A stretch of DNA of 64,000 nt, taken from assembly GCF_014805685.1 (NCBI RefSeq), contig NC_060890.1, positions 14,318,500 to 14,382,499 on the forward strand, given 5' to 3'. The translations under genes and the position numbers were made by a program. The notes under the pieces are model-generated. The model was not told the DNA's origin. It was given only the letters and a program-made list of their open reading frames with translations, and did no database searches. Below, piece by piece: positions 13,736 to 25,600 of this stretch. Each line of letters starts with the position of its first letter. The first letter of the stretch is position 1. This stretch comes from Silurus meridionalis. Its lineage: Eukaryota > Chordata > Actinopteri > Siluriformes > Siluridae.

Positions 13736-14554
13736 ATTTAATAATGACCTGTTTTTCCATAGTAAACTTCCTTCAGAATAAAAAAAAAGTAACACTTTTA
13801 GAAAAGAGGTGACACTGCAAAGATAAAAGCCAAATTAATAAAGCATGTCATGGTGGATCCAGAACCAAACAACACCCCGAATGGGTGTATTGGGTGTCTA
13901 TGCATTTGCACACTCCTTCACACACTTATTTATACCTAGTGTAATTAAAGGTCACCAACCCACCTTTTTTAAAGATGAGAGGAACACATGTACCTAAAAA
14001 AAAACATCACACTCCATGAAACTCCATACATGCAATATTTATCCTATTATAAGAATGCTATTTAATTTTACTTCTTTGTAGAAATAAACAGTAAAAATAA
14101 ATCTTGATATAAGCAACATGTCAATCAAATGTCTTGCAATGAAATCTAATTGGATTGGATTGAAAATGATAGCTTTTATCTGTAACAATCATTTAATATG
14201 GATATAACCTTTTTTTTACATACTGATTAAATACAAAAAATGAGATTAGTGCAAATTGATCACGTGCAAACTAAGTAAGAAACAGCATTCAAAATCATGC
14301 ACTATTGTATGTGACCATTGAGCCCTTTGCATGCACTTTGACCCAGCTTAGGATATGTAAAGAAAATACAATTTCCAGGCATTACTTCTGTGACAACAAT
14401 GGCTGAATTTGTTTCTCAATTTCTAATGCATGTTTCTTTTTTATATGAAAACAGTTAGCTGGAGCTGAATTTTAAAATTTTGTATTACACTACGATGCAG
14501 ACACAGGCTCTCTGCAGAATTTGTTGATCTTCAGAAACACTTTCCCTCCACTGC

Positions 14555-14560
<6 letters not shown>

Positions 14561-14605
<45 letters not shown>

Positions 14606-14618
14606 ACACACACACACA
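14561..14618 (+). repeat. (CA)n microsatellite with one CCCA interruption
   Basis: CA run of about 29 units, one interruption. Confidence 0.95.
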
Positions 14619-14882
14619 GATAGTAGAAGGGATTAGAGTTACAATAGAAAAAAATTACTGTAAAATTAGTGTTACTTATGTAACATTCTTGGAAAGTTCT
14701 GATAAAACAAATAATCAAAGTCTAAAGGCATTAGTCTTAATTGTTATCAAATTAGGCTTTACTATAACTATAACCCTGAACAATGCAGTCCAGCCTTTAC
14801 TGGAATACCTGTTGTGGAATCCTGTGTACTGCCAGGAATCACAGCTTGAGGGCAAAAAAAAGCAGGGAAAAAGAGAAAAAAG

Positions 14883-14885
<3 letters not shown>

Positions 14886-14957
<72 letters not shown>

Positions 14958-14970
14958 AAGAGAGAGAGAG
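14886..14970 (+). repeat. (GA)n microsatellite
   Basis: About 40 GA units with a few GG and AA interruptions at the right edge. Confidence 0.95.
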
Positions 14971-15639
14971 CACAACACAACCATTTTTCCTATTGTGGAA
15001 ATATTTTCTTCATGAAGCAATATGACGAGTATTTTACTGTTGTTTTGAAAGCTGTGGCACTCATTGTATGCAGTGTGACAGGAAATTTATGTTGCACGTT
15101 CATTACAGTGAGATGATGAAGCAAGTCATCAATCAAGTAGTCTATCAAAAACATTGTGCAGCTGTCATCTGCTAAAGTACTAAAAGAGAAGTGCAAAGAA
15201 TGGACATATGCATGTTTGGCCCCAAAAAACTTTACATGTTTTTCAAAATGGTCCTCCTTGTTACACCATGATGAGCACTGTAAAAGGCTTTTTATGGTTT
15301 ATGGTGCTGGGAATAAAAGTATGTTGAGGTTCACTTGTGATGTTGTGTACAGTTATAGCAATGAGGTGACTGTTATTTTTGGACAAAGATATATATATAT
15401 AAAATAGGTGGGCATTTTGTGTTTGTATTTTGTTTGTGTTGCTGTAAACACTTCACTAAAATAGAGCCATTAGATTCCATCCTCTGTAATATCATGATCT
15501 AGAAATTGCTCACACATCTTCTCTATGTTTAGCCTGTATTAGTCTCTAGGTGGGAAATAATGCTCCACAGGTCACACTGTACATTTTGGGTTTCACAATG
15601 CTGGTCATTTATAACAGCTAACGTAACCAAATAAATACA

Positions 15640-15642
<3 letters not shown>

Positions 15643-15712
<70 letters not shown>
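15643..15712 (+). repeat. (TA)n microsatellite
   Basis: About 35 TA units. Confidence 0.95.
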
Positions 15713-15713
<1 letters not shown>

Positions 15714-17457
15714 CATATTATTTAGCCATATATTTTGTGTTGGTTGTATATGAAACAGATAATAAAGCAACAGTTGTGAAACCTCCATCCAACAAATATT
15801 CCAGAAAATAATACCAGTTTGCATAAGTCTTTTCTACACAGTTAAATGGGGAAATAATGAGAACTTTTCTTGGAAACACACTGAAAATTTTAAATATGAT
15901 AAATATCATTACAACATTTTTTGTCATAACCAAACGTGCAATGCAAGCAGTGAGATGCATTTCATGTTAAAATATAAACAGCCTTTATATAAAAAGTCCT
16001 GCATTTGAAGCACATTGTATGAGCAGAAAATCAGATGCATAGCCCCAGATTAAAAATGTCAGGAAATTAACGCTGAAGCAGTGAGCAACACTCTGAAGAA
16101 GATTACACATACATTCACAGCAACCTGTAAAATATATTACCCTTTTTTAAGCAGCTCATCATTTTAGAACCCAATGATGGCAGTTTGGAGGGAACCTTTG
16201 CATTTTTTGGGATCCTCTTACAGAGTCTCCATAAATTGAAAAGCTTTTTTTCAAAACCTCAAACAGAGTGCATGTAACATTCAAAAGAATCTATTTTACT
16301 AATAGATTGCATTAAAGTGAAAATCAATATAAAGTTTTTAAAAGTGTTGCAGTTCTGGGTCATTTTCAGCTTACAGATCCAGAAGCAGAAGCACTTGCCA
16401 TGGCACTGTGCCAGCGGGACAAACATTCTCATTATAATACAATCTGAGCACAGGGTGCCAGCCGACACACCCGCTGCGCCACTCCCCTGTCGTCATGCCT
16501 CTTACTGGAAACCTGAGCAGCTGTTCTACTCAGATTCACCGTGGAGGCTGACACCTCCTCTTTGCTTTTTTTAGAATCAAACAGACAAAACAGACCTGTG
16601 AACACACCGCCTGTAAAGGCCTGGAATCCTTCACTCCAGGCAGTGTGACATCACTGTATCAGCCGGGTAAGCCTGACTGACCAGTATTCCTATAAATAAG
16701 AGCACATTACTTCAGCTTCTTAACTGTGTCACCAGAGCCAGGCATGTTACAGAGCTCTGCTGTCAAATAATCTCTGATGTGATCACATGATATTGAGCCA
16801 GACTGTCTGTCTTACTGTGTATGCATGCATGCATGTATGTATGTATCTGTCTGTCCATTTAACTATTATAATGAGAATTAAGATATTTCTATAATATTTA
16901 ATTAAACTTCAGGGTATAATGGATTATATATTATAAACAAATTATTATTGCAATTTCAATTACTGTACATGTGAACTGTGTGACGTTACCTGAACATACC
17001 GTTGAGGATATGTGCTGATGGCGCCATCGTATGGACAGAAACACTTTGACCATAGGTCTTTTCCCTGATGTTCTCCAACCATAGAAACACTGTAGAAAAC
17101 CTTACAAACGTGCAGTTTTAGTGGAGATCTCAACAATTAAAGTACTAAAAACTAAGTACTACGATTTTTAGATCGAACTTCATTCAACAGTTTCGGGGCC
17201 ACCCATGATAACTGACTCGAGGTATCGTAAGTATCGTATCGTACGACTTGATTTTTTCGGAACTACCAAGTAAGGTGGATAAAACCACGGAGGTTTTCGT
17301 TCATTCATTTTATGAATTATTCAGATAAAAGTAAAGTGTAATTTATATGATATTTTATAAAATATCATTCTTTTGATATTTATCATACAGAAAAATATCA
17401 TAATAAACAGAATAGACAATTTTAGACTCGACAGTTCGCGTCCATATAAAATATTTA

Positions 17458-17681
17458 AACTTTCTATCGGCTTCTCCCGTTAGGGGTCGCCACAGCAGAT
17501 CATCCGCACGTTTGATTTGGCACGTTTTTACGCTGGATGCCCTTCCTAACGGAACCCTCCCCATTTATCCGGGCTTGGGACCGGCACTGAGAGTGGCTGG
17601 GGTTGGTTCCCTGACCGGGGATCGAACCCGGACCGCAGCGGTGAGAGTGCCGCATCCTAACCACTAGCCCACCAGGGATAC
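17458..17681 (-). mobile_element. tRNA-Glu-derived SINE with target-site duplication
   Basis: A 224-bp insert flanked by a perfect 16-bp direct repeat (CCATATAAAATATTTA at 17442-17457 and 17682-17697). On the - strand it starts with a tRNA-Glu-like head and continues into a body containing GGAAGGGCATCC and CTGTGGCGACCCC, a tail common in fish short retroposons. It ends in GAAAG. It lies 184 bp upstream of the tha1 start codon. Confidence 0.85.
17607..17678 (-). pseudogene. tRNA-Glu (CTC)-like head of the SINE
   Basis: 72 nt resembling eukaryotic tRNA-Glu. The acceptor strands TCCCTGG and TCAGGGA pair, there is an A-box-like GGGCTAGTGGTTAGGA, anticodon CTC in CTCTCAC, and an intact T-arm CCGGGTTCGATCCCCGG. 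The anticodon stem has one mismatch and one wobble, and the sequence runs on into SINE body, so it is a retroposon promoter rather than a working tRNA gene. Confidence 0.8.
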
Positions 17682-17864
17682 CCATATAAAATATTTATTT
17701 ATAAATAATCGATCGGTCGATTTGGCAACGCTGATGATCGATGATTCACGCGCCACTGTGCATGTCTGGGTCCACTTATAGGTTATGGTGAATGATTATT
17801 GAAAGCAGCCACACAAAGTTCAGTGTTACAGTAAAGTGTAGCTTTTATATGAATCGTTTTGATC

Positions 17865-18132
17865 ATGTTACTGCGTTCACTTGTCTGCTGTGTTAAGTTC
17901 CGATGGGTTTCAGAGGGAATCCGCCATGCGGGTGGTTATTTGCGTGCAGCGGATCAGATCCGGTCTTACCGTGGAGGCAGCAGCAGCAGCAGGGTGGTTC
18001 CGGGCTCACGCGCCTGGCACACGGTGGATCTGCGCAGTGACACGGTGACTGAGCCGGGAGAAGCCATGCGCAGCGCCATGGCACAGGCTCGAGTCGGTGA
18101 TGATGTGTTCGGTGAAGACCCAACCGTTAATG
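17865..18132 (+). CDS. tha1: tha1 exon 1
   Basis: Encodes residues 1-89 plus one base. The ATG at 17865 is the first in frame and starts an Arg-rich leader ([14 protein letters not shown]). It then enters the conserved [17 protein letters not shown] core. The donor GTTAGA follows AATG at 18132 (phase 1). A short (CAG)n run near 17975 encodes part of a Ser tract. Confidence 0.92.
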
Positions 18133-21100
18133 GTTAGAGGATGTCTTTTTGTTTGTTTGTTTGTTTTAACCTCAGACATGATTCAATATGCAACAATTCC
18201 TCTTACTGTACAATTCAAACAGTTCTCTTCCGAAAATATTGGATTTTAATTTTCATTTGACTCCTAATTATTAACAGTTGACTTGCACAAATGTGACCCG
18301 TTATTTACACTCGTTTGCTATTTTATCAGCTACACCTACTCTAAATGTTTAATACAGCTGGTGTCTGTAAATCGTCCTTTGTATTATATATTTTCAATAT
18401 ATATATATATCTTGAAAATACACGGGTAAATCATCCGCACTTTGTGTTGCGCGTCTAATCCTGCACTTACGGTACGGGTGGTGAGAGCGGTCAAAATAGA
18501 AGTAAAGACGTTTCCGTTATAAAACTAATAATAATAAAAAGACAAAAAAGTAAAAATGTCAGTGCATTTTCAATCATATTTTATATTCAAACACTTATAA
18601 AACATTTTCTTTTACAGGTTAGCTCATTCTTTTAAATTATTCTTATTTAGAGTGTCTCTGTTTATTACTTTATAAAATTTCAACTTATTTTACTGTGGAG
18701 TTTTTGAGAAAAGTGAAGGCAAATTCACTCCAAACATCACTGCATTTTCAATCATATTCCACATTTAAACATTCATTAAACATTTTCCTTTATAGGTTTG
18801 CTCATTCTTTTAAATTATTCTTATTTATAGTATCCCTGTATATTATAGTCTTCAATTTCAAGTCATTTTACTGTTTTTGAGAAAAGTAATTTACTAATTC
18901 ACTAATAGACAGGGAGACTCTAAATAAGAAATATTTGAAAGATTGAGCAAACCTCAAAAAAATGTTTTATGAGTGTTTGAATACGGTGATTCAAATGAAC
19001 TGATTTGTATGTTTCTTAAACATTGTACCGTAGAACGACATGAAAATGAATTCAGTGACAGTCACACGCACTCTGAGTAAAGATCAAGTAAATGAATTAG
19101 CAAACATTTAAAGAAAGGTGAAATAAAGGTGATTTTGCTTTTACATTTTACTGTAAAGTTTCAAACACTATACAGTAAAGATGTTTAAGAGTGTCTGAAT
19201 ACGGGCCTTGATTATACATATATTTACACCACACACAAGAAATTGTATTATTTGTGCTTTAATAAAAAAATAAAATAATGTATTGCTATTTTGTTTTTTT
19301 GTTTGTTTGTTTTATAACGGAAACGTCTTTATGAATCTATTTTGACCACTCCCACCACCAATACCGTAAGTGTACGATTAGACGTGCAACACAAAGAAAG
19401 GGGCGGCTGACTTAACCGTGTATTTTTTTGCACCAATCAAAAATATGACCACTGAGCTGAGTACCAGTGAAGGGTATAAGACAAATATATATAAACATAA
19501 ACTATGCACCAAAGAATGAGGTAACTGTCATGCAAACAAAAATATACTATGCAAAGAATAAAATACTAGATATGTTTTATGATGTTTTATTTTAAACATT
19601 TGTTATGCCATTTTTTGGGATCCACGGATTTATCGCCATGGCCGATATATCAGACAATATTTGGATTTTTTTTTATTATCCACATTGGCCTATAAATCTT
19701 TCTGTTTGTCCAATGTCTTTCTGTTTGTCCAATGTCTTTCAATCAAGCCTCTCAGATGTAAAGAACAGCATCTGGCAGAGATTAAAATCACCAATCGCCC
19801 TTCTCTCACTAACATAACGCTCTTGTATTTTATGTTTATGTTGTGTCATATAATAAAACTGCCGTGCAGTGATGTCTTATTAAAACAGTATAATGAGAAG
19901 TCAGATCCGCGGCCCAACAGTAGCTCCCGTGGAGGACACGCATTAGATATGAATGAATTCAAACCTATATGAAAACGTGTTTCCCCTTACAATTAATCAA
20001 AAATCCCATGACAGGTTCTTCCTCAGATATGCCTGTTGTTCTCAGTTACTTTTAAACAAGGCACTGTTCCAGCAGGCTCGTATTATTTTTACAATCAAAC
20101 AGACAAACAGAACAAAACAGTCATAAATATACTTTGTAAACCAACTGTATGATATATTTTATTAACTCTGTATTGTACATAAAATACATAGAATTACACA
20201 TACTGTTTTTTATATTAATTTATGAATATTGATTTTTCCTTAATTGATATATTTATCCTGCAGTAAGAAGCAGCAATGATTTATTTGATAACAAATCTAA
20301 TAAACATTTAATTAACATTGAACACTTTCAAATACAGTGCGTTTTGTTTAGATAGATGGCCAAAAACAAATTCCCTTGTGTGTATTGCCAGAACCAACAC
20401 CCGGGAATGCAAAGTGCAATATTTGCAGTGACGTAAGAATGGAAGCTGTATAAGTGTAAACATGTTCACTAAAGTGTAACCTCACTTGTTTTGTTTGTTT
20501 AGATTATATGAATATTTATTTTTGTAGATGTTTTAGCAGACACAAGGTGAAGTTGCAATGAAACTATTAATTTGTACAAATGTCTTAACTAGTAAATATT
20601 TTTGTAGGGAATATTTTACAAATATTATGCACAATAAATGTTTATTTAGTTCTACCAATTTTCTGCACATTTCTAATTTACTGTTATTAAATATTATAGT
20701 ATAGTATTATTGGTTTCATGTTGACAATTAAAAAATATGGGAATATGTTAAATATATGGGAATTAAAAATCCCATATTGGTCAACCACTAGCCATTACCC
20801 CCCTGAAGTTGATGTTTTTCTTTCACCCTTATGTAACACACTAACTATTCTGTTACTTCATTTCATTAATTAATAAACAACACATCTTTTTTTTAATCCA
20901 TTTGTTGTCATGTCTGTAAAACAAGATAATTCTTGTTACCACTTGCTTTATAACAGCATCAGACCTACAGTATGGTGTCAAAATATAGGTGTTACAAATA
21001 TCTCATTTGAAAACTGATGTGTATGTTTTTAATGAAGTTTTGTGTTACAGAACTACAGGAAGTGGCAGCTAATATGTTTGGCATGGAGGCAGCTTTGTTT

Positions 21101-21369
21101 GTACCCACAGGAACTATGAGCAATTTAATTGCAGGTAACAATGTAAAAATAAACACTTTTTTTTGTTTGTTTCTCTCAGATAGACTATACATTCACATAG
21201 GTGTTTGGCAGAGACACTTCCTAACTATGCAGTTGGTATCTTTTACATTAAATAGAAATAATTCCTCCCATTTTCCAGTAATTTTTCCCTTCGGGTTGTC
21301 TTGCTAAACTTGTATGGTTAAGGTGTTGGAGTCGTGAGTTAAAATCCCTGCTCAGTTGTATACAATAAG

Positions 21370-21440
<71 letters not shown>

Positions 21441-22628
21441 TTACCGGCCACTTTATTAGGTACACCTTACTAGTACCGGTTGGACCCCTTTGCCTTCAGA
21501 ACTGCCTTAATCCTTCGTGGCATAGATTCAACAAGGTACTGGAAACATTCTTTAGAGATTTTGGTCCATATATGACATGATAGCATCACGCAGTTGCTGC
21601 AGATTTGTCAGCTGCACATCTATGATGCGAAGCTCCCGTTCACCAAATCCCAAAGGTGCTCTATTGGATTGAGATCTGGTGACTGTGGAGGCCATTTGAG
21701 TACAGTGAACTCATTGTCATGTTCAAGAAACCAGTCTGAGATGATTCGCGCTTTATGACATGGCGCGTTATCCTGCTGAAAGTAGCCATCAGAAGATGGG
21801 TACACTGTGGTCATAAAGGGATGGACATGGTCAGCAACAATACTCAGGTAGGCTGTGGCATTGACACGATGCTCAATTGTTACTAATGGGCCCAAAGTGT
21901 GCCTAAAAAAAATATCCCCCACACCATTACACCACCACCACCAGCCTGAACCGTTGATACAAGGCAGAATGGATCCATGCTTTCATGTTGTTGATGCCAA
22001 ATTCTGACCCTACCATCCGAATGTCGCAGCAGAAATCGAGAATAATCAGACCAGGCAACGTTTTTCCAATCTTCTATTGTCCAATTTTGGTGAGCCTGTG
22101 TGAATTGTAGCCTCAGTTTCCTGTTCTTAGCTGTCAGGAGTGGCACCCGGTGTGGTCTTCTGCTGCTGTAGCCCATCCGCCTCAAGGTTCGACATGTGCA
22201 TTCAGAGATGCTCTTCTGCATACCTCGGTTGTAACGAATGGTTATTTGAGTTACTGTTGCCTTTCTATCAGCTCGAACCAGTCTGGCCATTCTCCTCTGA
22301 CCTCTGGCATCAACAAGGCATTTGCGCCCACAGAACTGGCGTTCACTGGACATTTTCTCTTTTTCGGACCATTCTCTGTAAACCCTAGAGAGGTTGTGCA
22401 TGAAAATCCCAGTAGATCAGCAGTTTCTGAAATACTCAGACCAGCCCGTCTGGCACAAACAACCATGCCACGTTCAAAGTCACTTAAATCACCTTTCTTC
22501 TTGAACTGCAGCAGATCGTCTTGACCATGTCTACATACCTAAATGCATTCTGTTGCTGCCATGTGAATGGCTTATTAGAAATTTTGCGTTAACAAGCAGT
22601 TGGACAGGTGTACCTAATAAACCGGTGA

Positions 22629-22695
<67 letters not shown>

Positions 22696-25600
22696 ATTTT
22701 AAATTCTCATTGTATATTTATATTATGTATAGCAAAGCACATTCCATTGTTGACTACACCCTGCCACTCAAATGACCCAAACTGATCTTGTTTGATTTGG
22801 TTAGATTCAGACTACTATCTTATTTTATTTTTGGTGAGGCGTTTGTCATTTGCCTCGGAATGTGATTGTGTGCAGTTTGCAAAGCAAGGTAAGGTTTTCT
22901 GCTTGAGTCATTCTTGGCACTTTGCATGTAATGTTTAACCTAATAATATGATTATTGCCTAAAAAGCAAGTATCTTTGTTAAACAGCAGTGTAGTTTGTT
23001 GGTCTTTAATAATGATTAACCAGTTAATTTCTTTAGTTTACTGTAATATAAAATAAATTGCTTGCACATAAATTAATGTGAGATAGTTTTCACCATATAT
23101 TTATTAAAATACACATCTTTTGATAATTAAAAGAACAGAGTTATTTAAAGCATTCAAACAGAAACAGGATCCAAGAAAAGTTACCTATTTGAAAATCACA
23201 TTCTGCTTTCAGGTGTACTTTAAACTTAATGTTTAAACCTTTACAGCTCTCACTAAGCTATTTTACAGCTCACCCCACACTTCATTGCACATAAGACACT
23301 TTATACTCTGTAGAATTCTGCACAAATGGACCTGTTTATAAACACCTATTTAAAAATTGTTACATGTACAAATTCTTTAAATCTGATACTGTTGCACTTT
23401 ACACATTACAGTCTTTTTGTACTACTGTCATACTGCTGTCATCTGTTTTTTTACAAATGCCTTTTACTCAAAACTTCTGTAATGTTTACATATACTAGGA
23501 TGTATACAGCACCTTACACATTCAGTTCTTTAGGATAAATATTATATATATATATACATAATTTATTTTTTACAAGTATGCTGCTGTTATCTAGTACAAA
23601 ATCCGTCTATATTGCTCTGAACTGCTGATATTGCACTGACTGCCTATACAAACTCTCTATACTATATTTCACTCTCAGTCATGGTCCATTGTAGAGAGAG
23701 GGGGGATGAGATGATAGTTGGGGATCTCTCTCATCTGCATATCTATGAGCAAGGAGGGAGTGCACAGGTATGGATCACAGAGAGGAGAGCATACAATTTT
23801 GTGTCGTGTTAAATTTTGTTATTGATTTTCAGCATGTTTGATGAAATATAAAACAATAAATTGGTAGATTGATAATTGAATAAACTGACCTTAACCCTGT
23901 CATTTGCTTCTTTTGTTGCTCCAGTATGAGCAGATGAACATATGTTTTTTTTTCTGAAATATGCCAAATGATCTGAGTGTGTGACTGTCATGTCTTGGCA
24001 AATGAAAGGCACCTGCTCTGATGCATTTCTCCAGCTTGCTGGTGTTCACTCCACCACACTCACAACCATGGCTGATGGAACATTTGATCTGGAGCAGCTG
24101 GAATCAAAGATCCGCCATGGATACCCTGATGTACACTATCCCCGCTCACGCCTGGTGTGTTTAGAAAACACACATAACATCATGGGTGGGCGTGTTCTCC
24201 CTGTCGCCTTCCTGCAGCAGGTTAGAAACATTGTATTTCAAAATTCATTTATATTATTTACACTTTAGTTCCAATTGAATCTGTAAATTAAATGACAGAT
24301 TAGCAAAGACTGTTAATAAATTAATTAATTCTCTGATGTTATTAACATGGTCAGAACTGCAACATTTTTTCCACCAGCTGCGCTCTATAGCAGATAAGTA
24401 TGGACTTGCTGTGCATATCGATGGTGCTAGGCTGATGAATGCAGCAGTGGCACTGGATGTGCATCCCTCTGTCATACTCAAACACTGCCACACAGTCAGT
24501 GTGTGTCTGTCTAAGGTAAGAGCGCTGCTCACTGAAAGTGTCTGCTTAAATTCGATACCAAGATTTTGATTAAACTTGAGGTCAGATTATAGTTAATATT
24601 TTGGGAAATTTTTTGGATATGAAGACTATTGGCTTCTGAACACTTTGCCTGTATTATGATAATGATAATAATACAATGGTTACTTATATATTTTTTACAA
24701 TGAAATAAAATTGCATTGTTGCCTATAATCAGGACCTACCATCCATAATCGGCCATATACTCTTCCAGCTAAAGTGAACTTACTTTTAACTTAATGTAAA
24801 TTAGCAGCATGGTGACAGTGAAGATATTTCCATTTCAGTTACACAACTTCATGTTCTTTAATATGAATTCTTTTTTGAATGCTGACAGATGCACATTCAA
24901 TATATTTTGGTACTGTACTTTCACCCAAGAAATGCAAATGATTGCAGATATTCTTAATGCATGGCTTCATTATATATTTTAAAATTACATTTCATTAGTT
25001 TAGCTTAAATAATAGTTATAAAACCAAAAAAATTTATATTTATTGCAGTACTGAATGATCAATATATATATATTATACTGAGACACAATAACATATTCCG
25101 ATACATAATATTAGACATCCATTTATTGAGTGTACTCCGTCTGTTATGATTTGTCAACCACCGTCTATTCTGTCTGTGGAAATAAACCAGTTTTAGTCCC
25201 GAACAGTATATTTATTGAAACTGTACAATCAAGGTGTATAACATAGATGCCAAACACAGAAAGACACCAAAGCACGTACACATATACATGACACAAAATG
25301 TATTTAAAAATAGAACAGATAATTCTAGAGAATAAGTGGGAAAAATTGCAAAGGAGATAAAATCTAGCATTAATGCATCATTGTTTCAACATACTATATC
25401 TTAGCAATCATTACTCATAGGGTGTCTTTGAAAGGGATTGGGAGCACCTGCTGGGACCATACTTGCTGGGTCTAAAGAGTTCATCCAGAGAGCAGTGCGT
25501 GCCCGTAAAGCTCTGGGAGGTGGAATGCGCCAGTCAGGGATTTTAGCAGCAGCTGGAAGAATTGCCCTGTTGGACATGATGGCTAGACTGGAGGAGGACC

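Larger units (their letters stand above)
11891..17441. other. no gene; microsatellites and a decayed repeat
   Basis: No coding exon recognised. Several CA, GA and TA runs are listed separately. Confidence 0.55.
18421..19420. mobile_element. 1,000-bp foldback/MITE with ~105-bp terminal inverted repeats
   Basis: The left arm 18421-18525 and right arm 19309-19420 are inverted copies, roughly 85% alike by eye. Both contain TTTGTGTTGC, TCTAATC, ACTTACGGTA, GGTCAAAATAGA and AAAGACGTTTCCGTTATAAAAC. The ends read CACGG...CCGTG with TA on both sides. Inside are related copies of a second motif family, two in each orientation. No transposase frame is present. It lies wholly in tha1 intron 1. Superfamily not assigned. 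Confidence 0.8.

Noticed and set aside
14521..15020. Overlapping frames rich in His-Thr, Arg-Glu or Leu-Ser
   Set aside because: Translations of (CA)n and (GA)n microsatellites on both strands.
17607..17678. Functional tRNA-Glu (CTC) gene
   Set aside because: Anticodon stem has a mismatch and the sequence continues into a SINE body within one target duplication.
17893..18123. 76-codon frame antisense to tha1 exon 1
   Set aside because: Shadow of a GC-rich real exon; no independent support.
18561..18850. Tandem ~110-bp repeat as duplicated exon of tha1
   Set aside because: No open frame with aldolase similarity, and both copies belong to the inverted-repeat element.
22140..22524. Frames on the + strand within the Tc1 element
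   Set aside because: Antisense of the transposase gene.
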